Shown in pieces: positions 24,943 through 35,943 of a DNA stretch of 64,000 nt. Every line of letters starts with the position of its first letter. Within the stretch, counting starts at the first letter, position 1. Location: assembly GCA_963802215.1 (NCBI GenBank), contig CAWDHQ010000001.1:1798001-1862000 (forward strand), written 5' to 3'. Below the pieces are notes generated by a model, which made no database searches, was not told the DNA's origin, and saw only the letters and a list, made by a program, of their open reading frames with translations. A program made the position numbers and the translations under genes. The stretch is from SHZI01 sp963802215 (GTDB lineage Bacteria; Pseudomonadota; Gammaproteobacteria; Steroidobacterales; GCA-2729495).

Positions 24943-26324
24943 CGCCGGGACCCGAGCGCCTTGCCCAGTGCGCCATGAATGCCCTGAAAATCGCCGTTGC
25001 TCATCACCACGACGGCGTCCCCCGCGCGGGCAGCTGCCGCCATCCCCTGGATGATGGCTTCGACATCCGGGCAGACACGGATGCGCGGGTCCGCGCTGAA
25101 CTCGGCATCGAGGTCCCACTTGAGGCCTGACGGACGAAGCACCCAGGCCTGGTCCGCCGCGCCCAGCGCAGGCGCCAGGGCGCCCTGGTAGACACCGAGC
25201 TTCATGCTGTTCGACCGGGGCTCAAAGACGGCGATTACCCGCTGCACTCCCGCGCGCTTCCGTACCCCCTCGAGGGTGCGGCGGATGGCCGTCGGGTGGT
25301 GCGCAAAGTCGTCGAAGACCTGCACGCCGCCAAAATCGCCGAGGAATTGCAGGCGGCGCTGCACGCCCCTGAACCTGCCGATGGCCTCGAGAGCGACGGC
25401 GACGTCGACACCCACCGCACGGGCCGCCAGCAACGCGGCCACGGCGTTCTCTGCGTTGTGGGCGCCGGACATCTGCCACTGGCAGTGCCCGACCTCCCGG
25501 TCCTTGTGGAGGACACGCAGCGTGCCGGCCGGATCCTCCAGCGCCACCCACTCCGCGGCCTGACCGCCGGCGTCCCCCGCCGGAACTGCACGGCTCGCAA
25601 ACCTGTCCTGCGGCGTCCAGCAACCCCTCTGCAGCAGGGCTGTGACGTTGGCATCGGCCGCAGGCACGACCAGGCGCCCGTTCGCCGGCACCGAGCGGAT
25701 CAGCTGGTGGAACTGGCGGGTAATCGCCTCGAGATCCGGATAGATGTCGGCGTGGTCGAACTCCAGGTTGTTGATGATCAGCGTCTGCGGCCGGTAGAGC
25801 AGGAACTTGGCGCGCTTGTCGAAGAACGCCGTGTCGTACTCGTCGGCCTCGATGACGAAGACGGGATCCGTACCGAGGCGCGCGGAGAACTCGAAGTCGG
25901 ACGGCACGCCGCCGATCAGGAAGCCGGCACGCCGGCCCGCATGCTCGAGGATCCAGGCGACCAGGCTGGTCGTCGTGGTCTTGCCGTGCGTGCCCGACAC
26001 GCCGATGACGTGGCGGTTCCGCAGGACGGCGCCTGCAAGCCACTCGGGGCCGGACAGGTAGGGTATGCGCCGGTTCAGCATTTCCTCGACCACCGGCATT
26101 CCGCGGGTCATCACGTTGCCGACCACGACGACATCGGGCGCGGGATCGAGCTGGTTCGCGTCGTAGCCCTCGATCAGCTCCACGCCGAGGCGCGCCAGCT
26201 GCGTGCTCATGGGCGGATAGATGTTGCGGTCCGAGCCTGTCACCCGGTATCCGGCTTCCTTGGCGATGGCGGCCACGCCACCCATGAAGGTGCCGCAGAC
26301 TCCGAGGATGTGAACGTGCTGCAT
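24939..26324 (-). CDS. mpl: UDP-N-acetylmuramate:L-alanyl-gamma-D-glutamyl-meso-diaminopimelate ligase
   Basis: This 461-residue Mur-ligase-family enzyme recycles cell-wall tripeptide by joining it to UDP-MurNAc in the cytoplasm. Motifs: HVHILGVCGTFMGGVAAIA, TGSDRNIYPPMSTQL, the ATP loop GVSGTHGKTTTTSL, EADEYDTAFFDKRAKF, NNLEFDHADIY, DFAHHPTAIRRTL and EPRSNSMKLGVY. I use the ATG at 26324, which aligns with E. coli Mpl; an ATG-like start at 26348 would add eight residues. It precedes the LON and rubredoxin genes and follows a membrane protein gene. Confidence 0.94.
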   Translation of the reverse strand: MQHVHILGVCGTFMGGVAAIAKEAGYRVTGSDRNIYPPMSTQLARLGVELIEGYDANQLDPAPDVVVVGNVMTRGMPVVEEMLNRRIPYLSGPEWLAGAVLRNRHVIGVSGTHGKTTTTSLVAWILEHAGRRAGFLIGGVPSDFEFSARLGTDPVFVIEADEYDTAFFDKRAKFLLYRPQTLIINNLEFDHADIYPDLEAITRQFHQLIRSVPANGRLVVPAADANVTALLQRGCWTPQDRFASRAVPAGDAGGQAAEWVALEDPAGTLRVLHKDREVGHCQWQMSGAHNAENAVAALLAARAVGVDVAVALEAIGRFRGVQRRLQFLGDFGGVQVFDDFAHHPTAIRRTLEGVRKRAGVQRVIAVFEPRSNSMKLGVYQGALAPALGAADQAWVLRPSGLKWDLDAEFSADPRIRVCPDVEAIIQGMAAAARAGDAVVVMSNGDFQGIHGALGKALGSRR

Positions 26325-26373
26325 CGCTGGGCTCCGCTCCGGGTGCATGGCTTCTGGCTGCTGGGTGGTGGCT

Positions 26374-26895
26374 TCAGGCCGGCGGTGGGCCGATCTGGGC
26401 GAACACCAGGTAATTGAGGAAGAAGTAGGCGATGGAGATCGCGAGCCCCGCTACGAACGGACGGGACAGGGCGCGGGAGAAAATGTGCCCGTTGACGACC
26501 AGCGACCAGCTGACGACGGCCAGCAGCCCGATGGTCGGCGCGAGCGCAGGCTTGCCGGGCTCGGCCGCGAGGTCGAGCCAGTAGTTGAAGGGCAGCATGC
26601 ATACCGACAGCAGGGCTCCCGTGCCCAATACGGCAGTGAGGGTCTGGCGGTAACGGCTGGCGTGGCCGGCAAGGCGGAGCAGCCCCCACAGGCAGCCGCA
26701 GAGAAGGAGCAGGTCCAGGACCAGGCTGCGGGCCAGCGCCAGTGGCGAGCCGTACACGGGAGCCGCCAGGACAGCCTGCGTGAGCACGTAAGCCACACCC
26801 GACAGGAGCAGCAGGAACCGCGAATCCGGCAAGTCCTCGGGCCCACGGCGGCGCAGTGCGATCTCGAGGAAGGCGTGGAGGATCGGCAGCATCAT
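26374..26895 (-). CDS. Predicted membrane protein of unknown function
   Basis: I do not recognise this 173-residue protein. It has about four to five hydrophobic helices (FLLLLSGVAYVLTQAVLAA; SLVLDLLLLCGCLWGLL; LTAVLGTGALLSVCMLPF; a further helix near SWSLVV; and LAISIAYFFLNYLVFAQIG), with charged loops between. The start is uncertain: ATG at 26895 leaves about 60 bp to the divergent rnd start, whereas ATG at 26937 leaves only 21 bp. It lies directly upstream of mpl on the same strand. Confidence 0.6.
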   Translation of the reverse strand: MMLPILHAFLEIALRRRGPEDLPDSRFLLLLSGVAYVLTQAVLAAPVYGSPLALARSLVLDLLLLCGCLWGLLRLAGHASRYRQTLTAVLGTGALLSVCMLPFNYWLDLAAEPGKPALAPTIGLLAVVSWSLVVNGHIFSRALSRPFVAGLAISIAYFFLNYLVFAQIGPPPA

Positions 26896-26958
26896 CCGGT
26901 GGCCGTGTGGCCCGGGCCCGTAGTGACGAGACTCCATGATCCACTACACTTCCCGTTT

Positions 26959-28074
26959 ATGCCAGTCCTCGATCTCACGGAAATCCTCATCGATCAGCAA
27001 TCGCGGCTCGCTGAGGCGTGCAGCGCCATCGTCGCGGAAGAGTTGCTTTATCTCGACACCGAATTCATCCGCACGACGCAGTTTTCGCCGCGCCTCTGCC
27101 TCACCCAGATCGCCGCCGGCGACCGGGTGTTCTGCGTCGACGAGCTGGCCGACATGGACACGGCCCCCCTCTGGGACCTCCTCTGCTCGGGACGCGGCCT
27201 GCGTGTCGTGCACGCCGCGAAGCAGGACATGGAGGTCGCCTGGGTCCGCCACAAGCGCCTGCCCAATCCCCTCTTCGACACCCAGATTGCCGCCGCGCTG
27301 GTGGGCCAGCCGGCGCAGGTCGGCTACGCGGGCCTCGTGAAGGCGCTGCTCGACGTGGATGTGGACAAGACCCACACCCGGGCCGACTGGTCACTCCGGC
27401 CGCTGGGCCCGGAACTCATCCACTACGCCGCCAGCGACGTCGTGCACCTGCCCGTGGTGTACGCGATGCTCCGCGAGCAGCTGGAGAAACTCGGCCGCTA
27501 CGACTGGGCCGTGGAAGATAGCGCGCGGCTCGTCGACCCCGCTCTGTACATCGTCGACCCCGGTGAAGCCTGGCGTCGCCTGGCGGGCATACCGCGGCTG
27601 CCGGTGCCGGCACAGCTCCGCGCGCGCCGGCTGGCCCGGTGGCGGGAGGAAAACGCCTTCCGCGCGGATCGCCCGCGGCAGTGGATCCTGAGCGACAAGA
27701 GCCTGCTCGACATCGCCATGCGCAGGCCGCGCACCGAGGCCGAGCTGGCGGGTTGCGCCGAGGTCGCGCCGGGCACCGCGCGGCGCCAGGGTGAAACCAT
27801 ACTCGCGGAGCTGGACGCCGCGGACCGGGAGTATGCGGGCGGCACCGACCTTAAGCAGGAGGCGCGGCCGGAACTCGTGGACCCCGAGCAGTTGAAGCGC
27901 ATCGGCAAGGTGGTGGACGACGTGGCTAAGTCGCTGGACCTGGCGCCCGAAATCCTTGCGACCCGCAAGGACATTACGGCCGCGATCCGTGGCGAGCCGA
28001 ACCTGCGCCCCCTTACCGGCTGGCGCCGGGCCGTGGTCGGGGAGCCGTTGCTGGCAGCCGTCAGGGCCCTGTAG
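26959..28074 (+). CDS. rnd: Ribonuclease D
   Basis: This 371-residue 3'-5' exoribonuclease trims tRNA precursors. The DEDDy exonuclease motifs are present: LDTEFIR, HAAKQDMEV, and HYAASDVVHLP with its Tyr and Asp. An HRDC-type domain follows (WRREENAF-like WREENAFRADRPRQWILSDKSL). A TACACT hexamer (26945-26950) is eight bases before the ATG, with GTGACG 16 bp upstream as a possible -35, so the message may be nearly leaderless. The TAG stop is part of the REP palindrome that also supplies the adk stop. Confidence 0.93.
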   Translation: MPVLDLTEILIDQQSRLAEACSAIVAEELLYLDTEFIRTTQFSPRLCLTQIAAGDRVFCVDELADMDTAPLWDLLCSGRGLRVVHAAKQDMEVAWVRHKRLPNPLFDTQIAAALVGQPAQVGYAGLVKALLDVDVDKTHTRADWSLRPLGPELIHYAASDVVHLPVVYAMLREQLEKLGRYDWAVEDSARLVDPALYIVDPGEAWRRLAGIPRLPVPAQLRARRLARWREENAFRADRPRQWILSDKSLLDIAMRRPRTEAELAGCAEVAPGTARRQGETILAELDAADREYAGGTDLKQEARPELVDPEQLKRIGKVVDDVAKSLDLAPEILATRKDITAAIRGEPNLRPLTGWRRAVVGEPLLAAVRAL

Positions 28075-28126
28075 GAGCGCCTTCAGGCGCGACCGGCAAG
28101 GGGTTCGCGCCTGAAGGCGCTCCTAC
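28071..28126. repeat. GTAGGAGCG palindrome between convergent rnd and adk
   Basis: A 22-bp inverted repeat (28071-28092 with 28105-28126) begins GTAGGAGCG and ends CGCTCCTAC with a 12-nt loop. The TAG of the left GTAG is the rnd stop, and the CTA of the right CTAC is the adk stop (TAG on the minus strand). The two genes thus have no spacer other than the repeat, which can form a terminator-like hairpin on both strands. Confidence 0.92.
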
Positions 28127-28767
28127 TTGCGCAATGCGGCGGTCACCCGCGCGTAGACATCATCGACTGCCCCCTCCCCGCTGACCTCGCGGAGCAGGCC
28201 GGCCTTCCGGTAGTAGTCCACCACCGGCTCGGTCTGGGAACGGTAGACCTTCAGCCGGTTGCTGATGGTTTCCTCGTTGTCATCCACCCGCTGGATCAGC
28301 TGGCCGCCGGCCTTCGTGCAGGCCTCGAGCTCGGACTTGGGCGAGAAATGGATGTTCAGGAGCTTGCCCGTCAGCGAGCAGGTCCGCCGGCCGGTCAGGC
28401 GCTTCAGGAGGATGTCGAAATCCACGTCGATCAGCACGGCCGCGTCGAGCGGGCGCCCGATCCCGGCAAGCATGCCTTCCAGGGCGCGGGCCTGGGCCAG
28501 GTTGCGGGGAAATCCGTCCAGCACGAAGCCGGCGGCCGCGTCGTCACGCGCCAGCCGGTCGCGGATCATGCCCAGGACGATGTCGTCGGATACCAGCTCA
28601 CCGGCGTCCATGGCGGCTTTGGCCCGGACGCCCAGCGCGGTTCCCGCCGCCACCGCCTCACGCAGCAGGTCGCCCGTGGAGAGCTGGACGGTGCCGTGCT
28701 CGGCCATCAGCCTTTGCGCCTGCGTGCCCTTGCCGGAGCCCGGCGCGCCGAGGAAAACGATGCGCAA
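28123..28767 (-). CDS. adk: Adenylate kinase
   Basis: This 214-residue enzyme interconverts ATP + AMP and 2 ADP. Motifs: RIVFLGAPGSGKGTQAQ, QLSTGDLLREAV, VLDGFPRNLAQA, and the long-form LID GRRTCSLTGKLLNIHFSPKS...CTKAGGQLIQRVDDNEETISNRL. The TTG at 28767 gives exactly the E. coli length and N-terminus; upstream ATG codons would add unlike sequence and crowd the divergent pfp gene. The LID keeps two cysteines but not the full four-ligand zinc set. Confidence 0.93.
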   Translation of the reverse strand: MRIVFLGAPGSGKGTQAQRLMAEHGTVQLSTGDLLREAVAAGTALGVRAKAAMDAGELVSDDIVLGMIRDRLARDDAAAGFVLDGFPRNLAQARALEGMLAGIGRPLDAAVLIDVDFDILLKRLTGRRTCSLTGKLLNIHFSPKSELEACTKAGGQLIQRVDDNEETISNRLKVYRSQTEPVVDYYRKAGLLREVSGEGAVDDVYARVTAALRK

Positions 28768-28847
28768 GAGGATGTCCCATTCAGCCGCGATGGCGGCGTA
28801 AGCTACAGGCACCCCGCCGTGGACGTCAAACGAGACCAGGAGCAAAG

Positions 28848-30110
28848 ATGCCGAAGCGGAACGCCTTTTACGCCCAGTCGGGTGGAGTAACCGCCGTTAT
28901 CAACGCCTCGGCCTGTGGCGTGATCGAGACAGCGCGGCGGCACCGGACGCGCATCGGCACGGTCTACGCCGGCCGCAACGGCATACTCGGGGCCCTCGAC
29001 GAGGAACTGGTGGACACCGGGCGGGAGAGCGCGGCGGCCATCGCTGCGCTCCGCCACACGCCCGGCGGCGCCTTCGGCTCGGCGCGGTACAAGCTCAAGG
29101 GGCTAGAACAGAACCGCGCCGAGTACGAGCGCCTCATCCAGGTGTTCCGGGCCCACGATATTGGCTACTTCTTCTACAACGGCGGCGGCGACTCGGCCGA
29201 CACCTGCCTCAAGGTCTCGCAGCTGGGCGCGTCGCTGGGCTACCCGCTGGTGGCCATCCACGTGCCGAAGACGGTGGACAACGACCTGCCCATCACGGAC
29301 ACCTGCCCGGGGTTCGGCTCCGTCGCCAAGTACGTGGCCGTGTCGACGCAGGAGGCGGCGCTGGACGTCCGCTCCATGTCCCGGACCTCCACCAAGGTGT
29401 TCATCCTCGAGGTCATGGGCCGCCACGCCGGCTGGATCGCGGCGGCGGCCGGGCTGGCGGGCGGCAAGGCAGGCGATCCGCCGCACATCATCCTCTTCCC
29501 CGAGATTCCCTTCGACCGGGCGGCTTTCCTGACCCGCGTCACCGAGTCGGTGCGTAAATACGACTACTGCGTGATAGTGGTCAGTGAGGGGGCACGGTAC
29601 TCCGACGGGCGCTTCCTGGCCGATGCCGGCACGGTGGATGCCTTCGGCCACAAGCAGCTCGGCGGGGTGGCCACGGTCATCGCCTCAATGGTGAGGGACG
29701 AGCTCAAGCTGAAGTACCACTACGCCATCGCCGACTACCTGCAGCGCTCCGCCCGGCACATCGCCTCCCGCGTCGACGTGGACCAGGCCTATGCCGTGGG
29801 CAAGGCTGCCGTGGAATTGGCCCTGAAGGGCGAGAATTCCGTGATGCCCACCATCGTCCGGCGCTCCGACCGGCCCTACCGCTGGAGCATCGGCAAGGCG
29901 CCACTGGCCAACGTGGCCAATCGGGAAAAGATGATGCCCCGGTCCTACATAACCCGGGACGGCTTCGGGATCACCGCCGCCGCCCGCCGCTACCTCGCCC
30001 CGCTCATCCAGGGGGAGGCCTACCCCCCTTACCGCGCGGGGCTTCCGGCCTACGGCTCCCTCAAGCTCCTGCCCGTAAAGAAAAAACTGCCGGCCCGCAG
30101 GGGCGTGTAG
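28848..30110 (+). CDS. pfp: Pyrophosphate-dependent 6-phosphofructokinase
   Basis: This 420-residue enzyme phosphorylates fructose 6-phosphate reversibly with pyrophosphate. The active-site lysine that marks PPi enzymes is visible in HVPKTVDNDLPITDTCPGFGS, where ATP-PFK has PGTIDND, and the phosphate loop reads YNGGGDSADT rather than the ATP-type GGDGS. MGRHAGWIAAAAGLA is the sugar-phosphate segment. It follows AGGAGCAAAG, diverges from adk, and precedes hppA. The TAG stop is the start of a GTAG palindrome. Confidence 0.92.
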   Translation: MPKRNAFYAQSGGVTAVINASACGVIETARRHRTRIGTVYAGRNGILGALDEELVDTGRESAAAIAALRHTPGGAFGSARYKLKGLEQNRAEYERLIQVFRAHDIGYFFYNGGGDSADTCLKVSQLGASLGYPLVAIHVPKTVDNDLPITDTCPGFGSVAKYVAVSTQEAALDVRSMSRTSTKVFILEVMGRHAGWIAAAAGLAGGKAGDPPHIILFPEIPFDRAAFLTRVTESVRKYDYCVIVVSEGARYSDGRFLADAGTVDAFGHKQLGGVATVIASMVRDELKLKYHYAIADYLQRSARHIASRVDVDQAYAVGKAAVELALKGENSVMPTIVRRSDRPYRWSIGKAPLANVANREKMMPRSYITRDGFGITAAARRYLAPLIQGEAYPPYRAGLPAYGSLKLLPVKKKLPARRGV

Positions 30111-30198
30111 GAGCGGCTTCAGCCGCGACCCCCCCTCCCGCGAGAATCGAGTCCGCGAGTCTCGAGCGGGAGGGGGGTCGCGGCTGAAGCCGCTCCTC
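30107..30198. repeat. Long GTAGGAGCG palindrome with inner core, between pfp and hppA
   Basis: Arms 30107-30141 and 30166-30198 are inverted, GTAGGAGCGGCTTC at the left and its near-complement at the right, where the final CTAC is degenerate (CTCC). The stem variant GGCTTCAGCC differs from the CCTTCAGG type but keeps base pairing. An inner core (30137-30170) is shared with the elements at 57082-57115 and 32637-32668. The left GTAG supplies the pfp stop codon. Confidence 0.9.
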
Positions 30199-30214
30199 CA
30201 CCTCAAATCTTTAG

Positions 30215-30223
30215 TGCTATGAT
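30215..30223 (+). promoter_or_regulatory. hppA: Candidate extended -10 promoter of hppA
   Basis: TGCTATGAT gives a TATGAT hexamer with a TG dinucleotide one base before, an extended -10. No good -35 is present 17 bp upstream. About 120 bp of leader follow, including a hairpin AGCCAGGC / GCCTGGCT at 30288-30295 and 30307-30314, before the ribosome site GTGGAGG and the ATG at 30346. Confidence 0.4.
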
Positions 30224-30345
30224 TGCGCGCCCTTTTTTGGGCCTCGCCTTCATCGCCACCGGGCCAACCCGAGGGATGAGGCATCTCAGCCAGGCAATAA
30301 CAATCCGCCTGGCTTCCAATTGAGTAGTCTGTGGAGGACTCGACC

Positions 30346-32387
<2,042 letters not shown>

Positions 32388-32391
<4 letters not shown>

Positions 32392-32738
32392 GAGCGGCTT
32401 GTAGGAGCGCCGACCGGCGCGACCCGGGCTATCGGAGTTCACTCCGTCGCCCGCGGCATCCCGGTCGGGATCCCTTCCGGCTACCGTGAGTACACGGTGA
32501 GCGCCGGAAGGGACACCCGCCCGTGCTGCCGCTCTGGCGGAGAGTGCCACCAGTTGGCGGCGCGGACGTGGGCTTCGCTGCGCTCGCCCGAGAATGCAAC
32601 AGCGGTACATCCGAGCGGGCAGCGGCCGATGCCTCGCCCGCGAAAAGACGTGTCCGCACGTCAGCGGGCGGGGTCTTCGGCCGCTGCCCGCGGGATGCAC
32701 CACGGATCCGGTCCCGTCGCGCCTGAAGGCGCTCCTAC
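32388..32738. repeat. 350-bp composite of nested palindromes flanked by GTAG repeats
   Basis: The non-coding stretch between hppA and the GGDEF/EAL gene is almost entirely palindromic. It opens with a truncated repeat (GTAGGAGCGGCTT, 32388-32400) and a full one (32401-32423), and closes with the inverted copy 32716-32738 (ending CTAC). Inside are CGGAGT/ACTCCG (32433-32446), CCCTTCCGGC/GCCGGAAGGG (32472-32512) around ACCGTG/CACGGT, and a perfect 15-bp pair at 32615-32629/32677-32691 enclosing the same inner core as the elements at 30137 and 57082. Both flanking TAG stops belong to it. I find no gene in it. Confidence 0.85.
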
Positions 32739-35059
32739 ACGACCGAGAGGGCGGTGTTCGGCTCGCCGAGCCGGTGGGGCCGGTCGATGAAGTTGCCCTG
32801 GATGAAGTCCACCCCGATGGTCCTGAGGGTTTCGAAGTCCGCCTGGGTCTCGACCTGCTCCGCGATCACGCGGAAGCCCAGGATCCGCGACACGGCCGTC
32901 ACGGCGGTCACGACCTGGTGATTCAGTGTCTCGGGACGCAGGTCCCGGGTGTAGGTGCCGTCGATCTTCAGGTAGTCGATGGACAGGTCGCGGAGCGTGG
33001 TGAACGAACCGAGCCCGCTGCCGAAGTCGTCCAGGCCGAACTGGCAGCCGATACCGTGGAGGACGGCCACGAAGCGCCGGGCCTGGTCGAAGCGCTCCAT
33101 CACCGCCGTCTCGCTCACCTCGAAGCAGATGCGGTGGGGCGGCACCTGGCTGTGGTCGAGGCACTCCACGACGAAGTCCAGGAAGCCGTCCTCCGCCAGC
33201 GCCTGGGCCGACAGGTTGATGCTGCAGCTCCGCTCATCCGGGAGACGGATCGCCCCGTGGGCGATCGCAGACAGCGTAGCCTGCACGACCCACCGGTCGA
33301 TGCTGGCCATCAGCTGGTAGCGCTCCGCGGCGGGGATGAACTGGCGCGGCTGCACCAGCTTGCCGTCCTCGTCGATCATCCGCAGCAGGACCTCCAGAGC
33401 GGGCCCGCGCGTGACGCGCCCGGCGGTGGAGATCACCGGCTGGGCATGGAGCTCGAAGCGGTTCTCCCGGAGGGAGACCTGCAGCTGGCGCAGCCAGTGG
33501 ATATCGCCGCGCTGGCGGGCCGACACCTCGTCCCGGGCCGAGTAGACGTGCACCCGGCCGCGGCCCTGCTGCTTGGCCACGTAGCAGGCCGAATCGGCGG
33601 CACTCAGCAGGTCCTTCAGGGTGCCGGTTTCCCGGGAGACTTCCACCAGGCCGATGCTGATGCCGATGGTGAAGATCCGGTCCTGCCACACGAACCGATA
33701 GTCCCGGATAGCGTTGCACACGTCGTCGGCAATCTGGCGCGCCTTGTCGAGGGGGCAGCGGATCAGCAGCATGCCGAACTCGTCGCCGCCGAGTCGCGCG
33801 ACGAAGTCCGAGTCACGGACCTGGTCGCGGATGAGCTTGGCCACTTCCCGCAGCATGTTGTCGCCGGCGAGGTGCCCGCAGGTGTCGTTCACGGCCTTGA
33901 ACCGGTCCAGGTCCATGTAGCAGAGGACCGAACTCACGGAATCGCCGTGGCCGCCCTCCAGCGTCTCCGCAAGGCGCCGCTCGAACTCGGTCCGGTTGAT
34001 CAGCCCCGTCAGCGCATCGTGGGCGGCCTGGTAGGAGATCCGGCGCGTGAGGCCGCGGATCTCCGTGACGTCGTGCATGATGACCACGGCGCCGGCCACG
34101 GTTTCGCCGGCACCGATGATCGGCGATGCGGTGAGCTCGACCGACAGTTCGCGGGTCCCGTCCTTGGAGATCATCAGCGCCCGCCTGCCGAGCCCGACCT
34201 GCCGCCGCTCCGAGAGGCAGCGGGCCACCGGATCACCCAGGTCCTTGCGATCGGTCTCGTCCACCAGCGTCATCAGGTCGGTCATGCGCTTGCCCACGGC
34301 ATTCTCGCGGGTGAATCCGGTCAGCTTCTCGGCCGCGCCGTTCAGGTAGTCGATGACGCCCTCGGTGTCGGCGGTTATGACGCCCTCGCCTATGGATTCC
34401 AGCGTGATCTGGGCCTGCTGCTTGCCCCGGCCCAGAGTCGCCTCGATGCTCTTCCGGTAGCTCACGTCCCGGGCAATCGACAGGATGGCCTTCTGCCCCC
34501 GGTAATCGATCATCGTCCCGGACGCCTCCACCCAGAGACCGCCCTCCTCACCCGAGATCAGCTGGATCTCGTAGCGGTCGGGCACGGACTCTCCTGCCAG
34601 CCGGCCGGCGATGTTCTTGCGGGTCATGGCCCGGTAGGCGGGGCGCACCAGATCAGTCACGGGTCGGCCGGTCAGCTGCTCAGGCGTCAGGCCCGTGAGG
34701 GCGCTGGCGGCATTGTTGGCGAAGATCACCCGGTCCCGGTGCACCAGGACGACTTCCGGCATGGTGTTGGCCAGGTCCTGGAACAGCGCTTCGCGCTGCC
34801 GCATCTGGCGGTCCTTGGTGTTGAGGGCGTCGAAGAGCCGGTTGACGTTGTCACCCAGCTGGCCGATCTCGGGGACATTGCTGGCGGGGAGCGCGACGCG
34901 CTTGCCGAAGGCAGCCGCCTCGGCCGCGTCGAGGATTTCCCGGTTGAGTGCTGCCACGCCGCGCGTGTAGTCGCCCCGGGTGCGCCACAGGTAGATACAG
35001 GTTCCGACGAGCCCGAGGCAGGCCACGGCGAGGGCCAGGATCAACCACGTCTCGGTCAT
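32735..35059 (-). CDS. PAS-GGDEF-EAL cyclic-di-GMP signalling protein
   Basis: This 774-residue protein has an N-terminal transmembrane helix (WLILALAVACLGLVGTCIYLW), a linker/HAMP-like region to about residue 80, two PAS domains (about 90-215 and 215-340), GGDEF (about 350-510) and EAL (about 530-770). The synthase signature is intact: RLGGDEFGM, preceded by RDSD as a product-inhibition I-site. The EAL entry reads EVL instead of EAL, but DDFGSGLGSF, DYLKIDG and AEQVETQ catalytic blocks are present. It may both make and degrade c-di-GMP. The stop codon is in the REP. Confidence 0.9.
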   Translation of the reverse strand: MTETWLILALAVACLGLVGTCIYLWRTRGDYTRGVAALNREILDAAEAAAFGKRVALPASNVPEIGQLGDNVNRLFDALNTKDRQMRQREALFQDLANTMPEVVLVHRDRVIFANNAASALTGLTPEQLTGRPVTDLVRPAYRAMTRKNIAGRLAGESVPDRYEIQLISGEEGGLWVEASGTMIDYRGQKAILSIARDVSYRKSIEATLGRGKQQAQITLESIGEGVITADTEGVIDYLNGAAEKLTGFTRENAVGKRMTDLMTLVDETDRKDLGDPVARCLSERRQVGLGRRALMISKDGTRELSVELTASPIIGAGETVAGAVVIMHDVTEIRGLTRRISYQAAHDALTGLINRTEFERRLAETLEGGHGDSVSSVLCYMDLDRFKAVNDTCGHLAGDNMLREVAKLIRDQVRDSDFVARLGGDEFGMLLIRCPLDKARQIADDVCNAIRDYRFVWQDRIFTIGISIGLVEVSRETGTLKDLLSAADSACYVAKQQGRGRVHVYSARDEVSARQRGDIHWLRQLQVSLRENRFELHAQPVISTAGRVTRGPALEVLLRMIDEDGKLVQPRQFIPAAERYQLMASIDRWVVQATLSAIAHGAIRLPDERSCSINLSAQALAEDGFLDFVVECLDHSQVPPHRICFEVSETAVMERFDQARRFVAVLHGIGCQFGLDDFGSGLGSFTTLRDLSIDYLKIDGTYTRDLRPETLNHQVVTAVTAVSRILGFRVIAEQVETQADFETLRTIGVDFIQGNFIDRPHRLGEPNTALSVV

Positions 35060-35267
35060 TCAGGTATTGCTATGGAGGAGTCAGCCGGGCACTGCTCCTC
35101 TCGGATTTATGCGCTGAAAAACTGGCGCCGACCGGCCTCGCGGACGTCTTGAAGCATAGCCGAAGGGCCGGGCGGGAGCTGCGACAGTTCACCATAATCC
35201 GCCCGCATCGGCTTTGGGCCATAATCTTGTCTGACCCCGTCAATGTCCTTAACCTAAGCGGCCCCCG
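35060..35267. promoter_or_regulatory. Divergent intergenic region upstream of pcm
   Basis: This 208-bp spacer separates two divergent genes. Toward pcm, CATAAT occurs twice: within CCATAATCCGCC (about 35193) and within CCATAATCTTG (about 35219), as possible -10 hexamers. No clear -35 or operator is visible, and I see no gene. Confidence 0.3.
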
Positions 35268-35924
35268 ATGAGCATGAATGTCGAAGACGCCCGCACCCAG
35301 ATGGTGAACCAGCAGGTGCGTGCCTGGGACGTGCTGGATCCGGCAGTCCTGTCGGTGCTGACCCAGGTACCCCGGGAGCAGTTCGTCCCGCCCCGGTTTC
35401 GCAACCTGGCCTTCGCCGACACGGAGATCCCCCTGGGGGCCGGCGAGGTCATGATGACCCCGCAGGTCGAGGGACGCCTGCTGCAGGCGCTGGCCATCCG
35501 GGGCATGGACCGGGTGCTTGAAGTGGGCACGGGCAGCGGGTTCCTGACGGCCTGCCTGGCGCGGCTGGGAAACCGCGTGACCAGCCTCGAGATCCTGCCG
35601 GAGCTGGCCGACGCCGCCCGCCGGAACCTCCGGGGCGTGGCCACCTGGAATGCCGAGGTCCGCACGGAAGACGTTTTCCAGTATCGTCCCACCGAGCCCT
35701 GGGACGTGATTGCCGTGACGGGGTCGGTCCCGCAGGCGGATCCGCGCTTCCAGCACTGGCTGGCCGATGGCGGACGGCTCTTCATCATCGTGGGCGCGAA
35801 CCCGCTGATGCAGGCCCGCCTGGTCACACGCCAGGGACCGGAACAATGGACCACCACCACACTGTTTGAGACGTCGGTGCCGGCGCTTCGGAACGCAACG
35901 CCGCCATCGAAGTTCAGATTCTGA
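35268..35924 (+). CDS. pcm: Protein-L-isoaspartate O-methyltransferase family
   Basis: This 218-residue SAM-dependent methyltransferase of the PCMT fold has RMTPQ-like substrate loop EVMMTPQVEGRLLQAL, motif I VLEVGTGSGFLTACLA, and VTSLEILPELADAARRNL. Canonical Pcm repairs isoaspartate in aged proteins. The gene lies 19 bp upstream of tolC on the same strand, an arrangement found in other gammaproteobacteria, so the function could instead be linked to tolC. The start ATG at 35268 precedes a second at 35274. Confidence 0.85.
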   Translation: MSMNVEDARTQMVNQQVRAWDVLDPAVLSVLTQVPREQFVPPRFRNLAFADTEIPLGAGEVMMTPQVEGRLLQALAIRGMDRVLEVGTGSGFLTACLARLGNRVTSLEILPELADAARRNLRGVATWNAEVRTEDVFQYRPTEPWDVIAVTGSVPQADPRFQHWLADGGRLFIIVGANPLMQARLVTRQGPEQWTTTTLFETSVPALRNATPPSKFRF

Positions 35925-35943
35925 ATTCCTCGGAAGGGATGTC

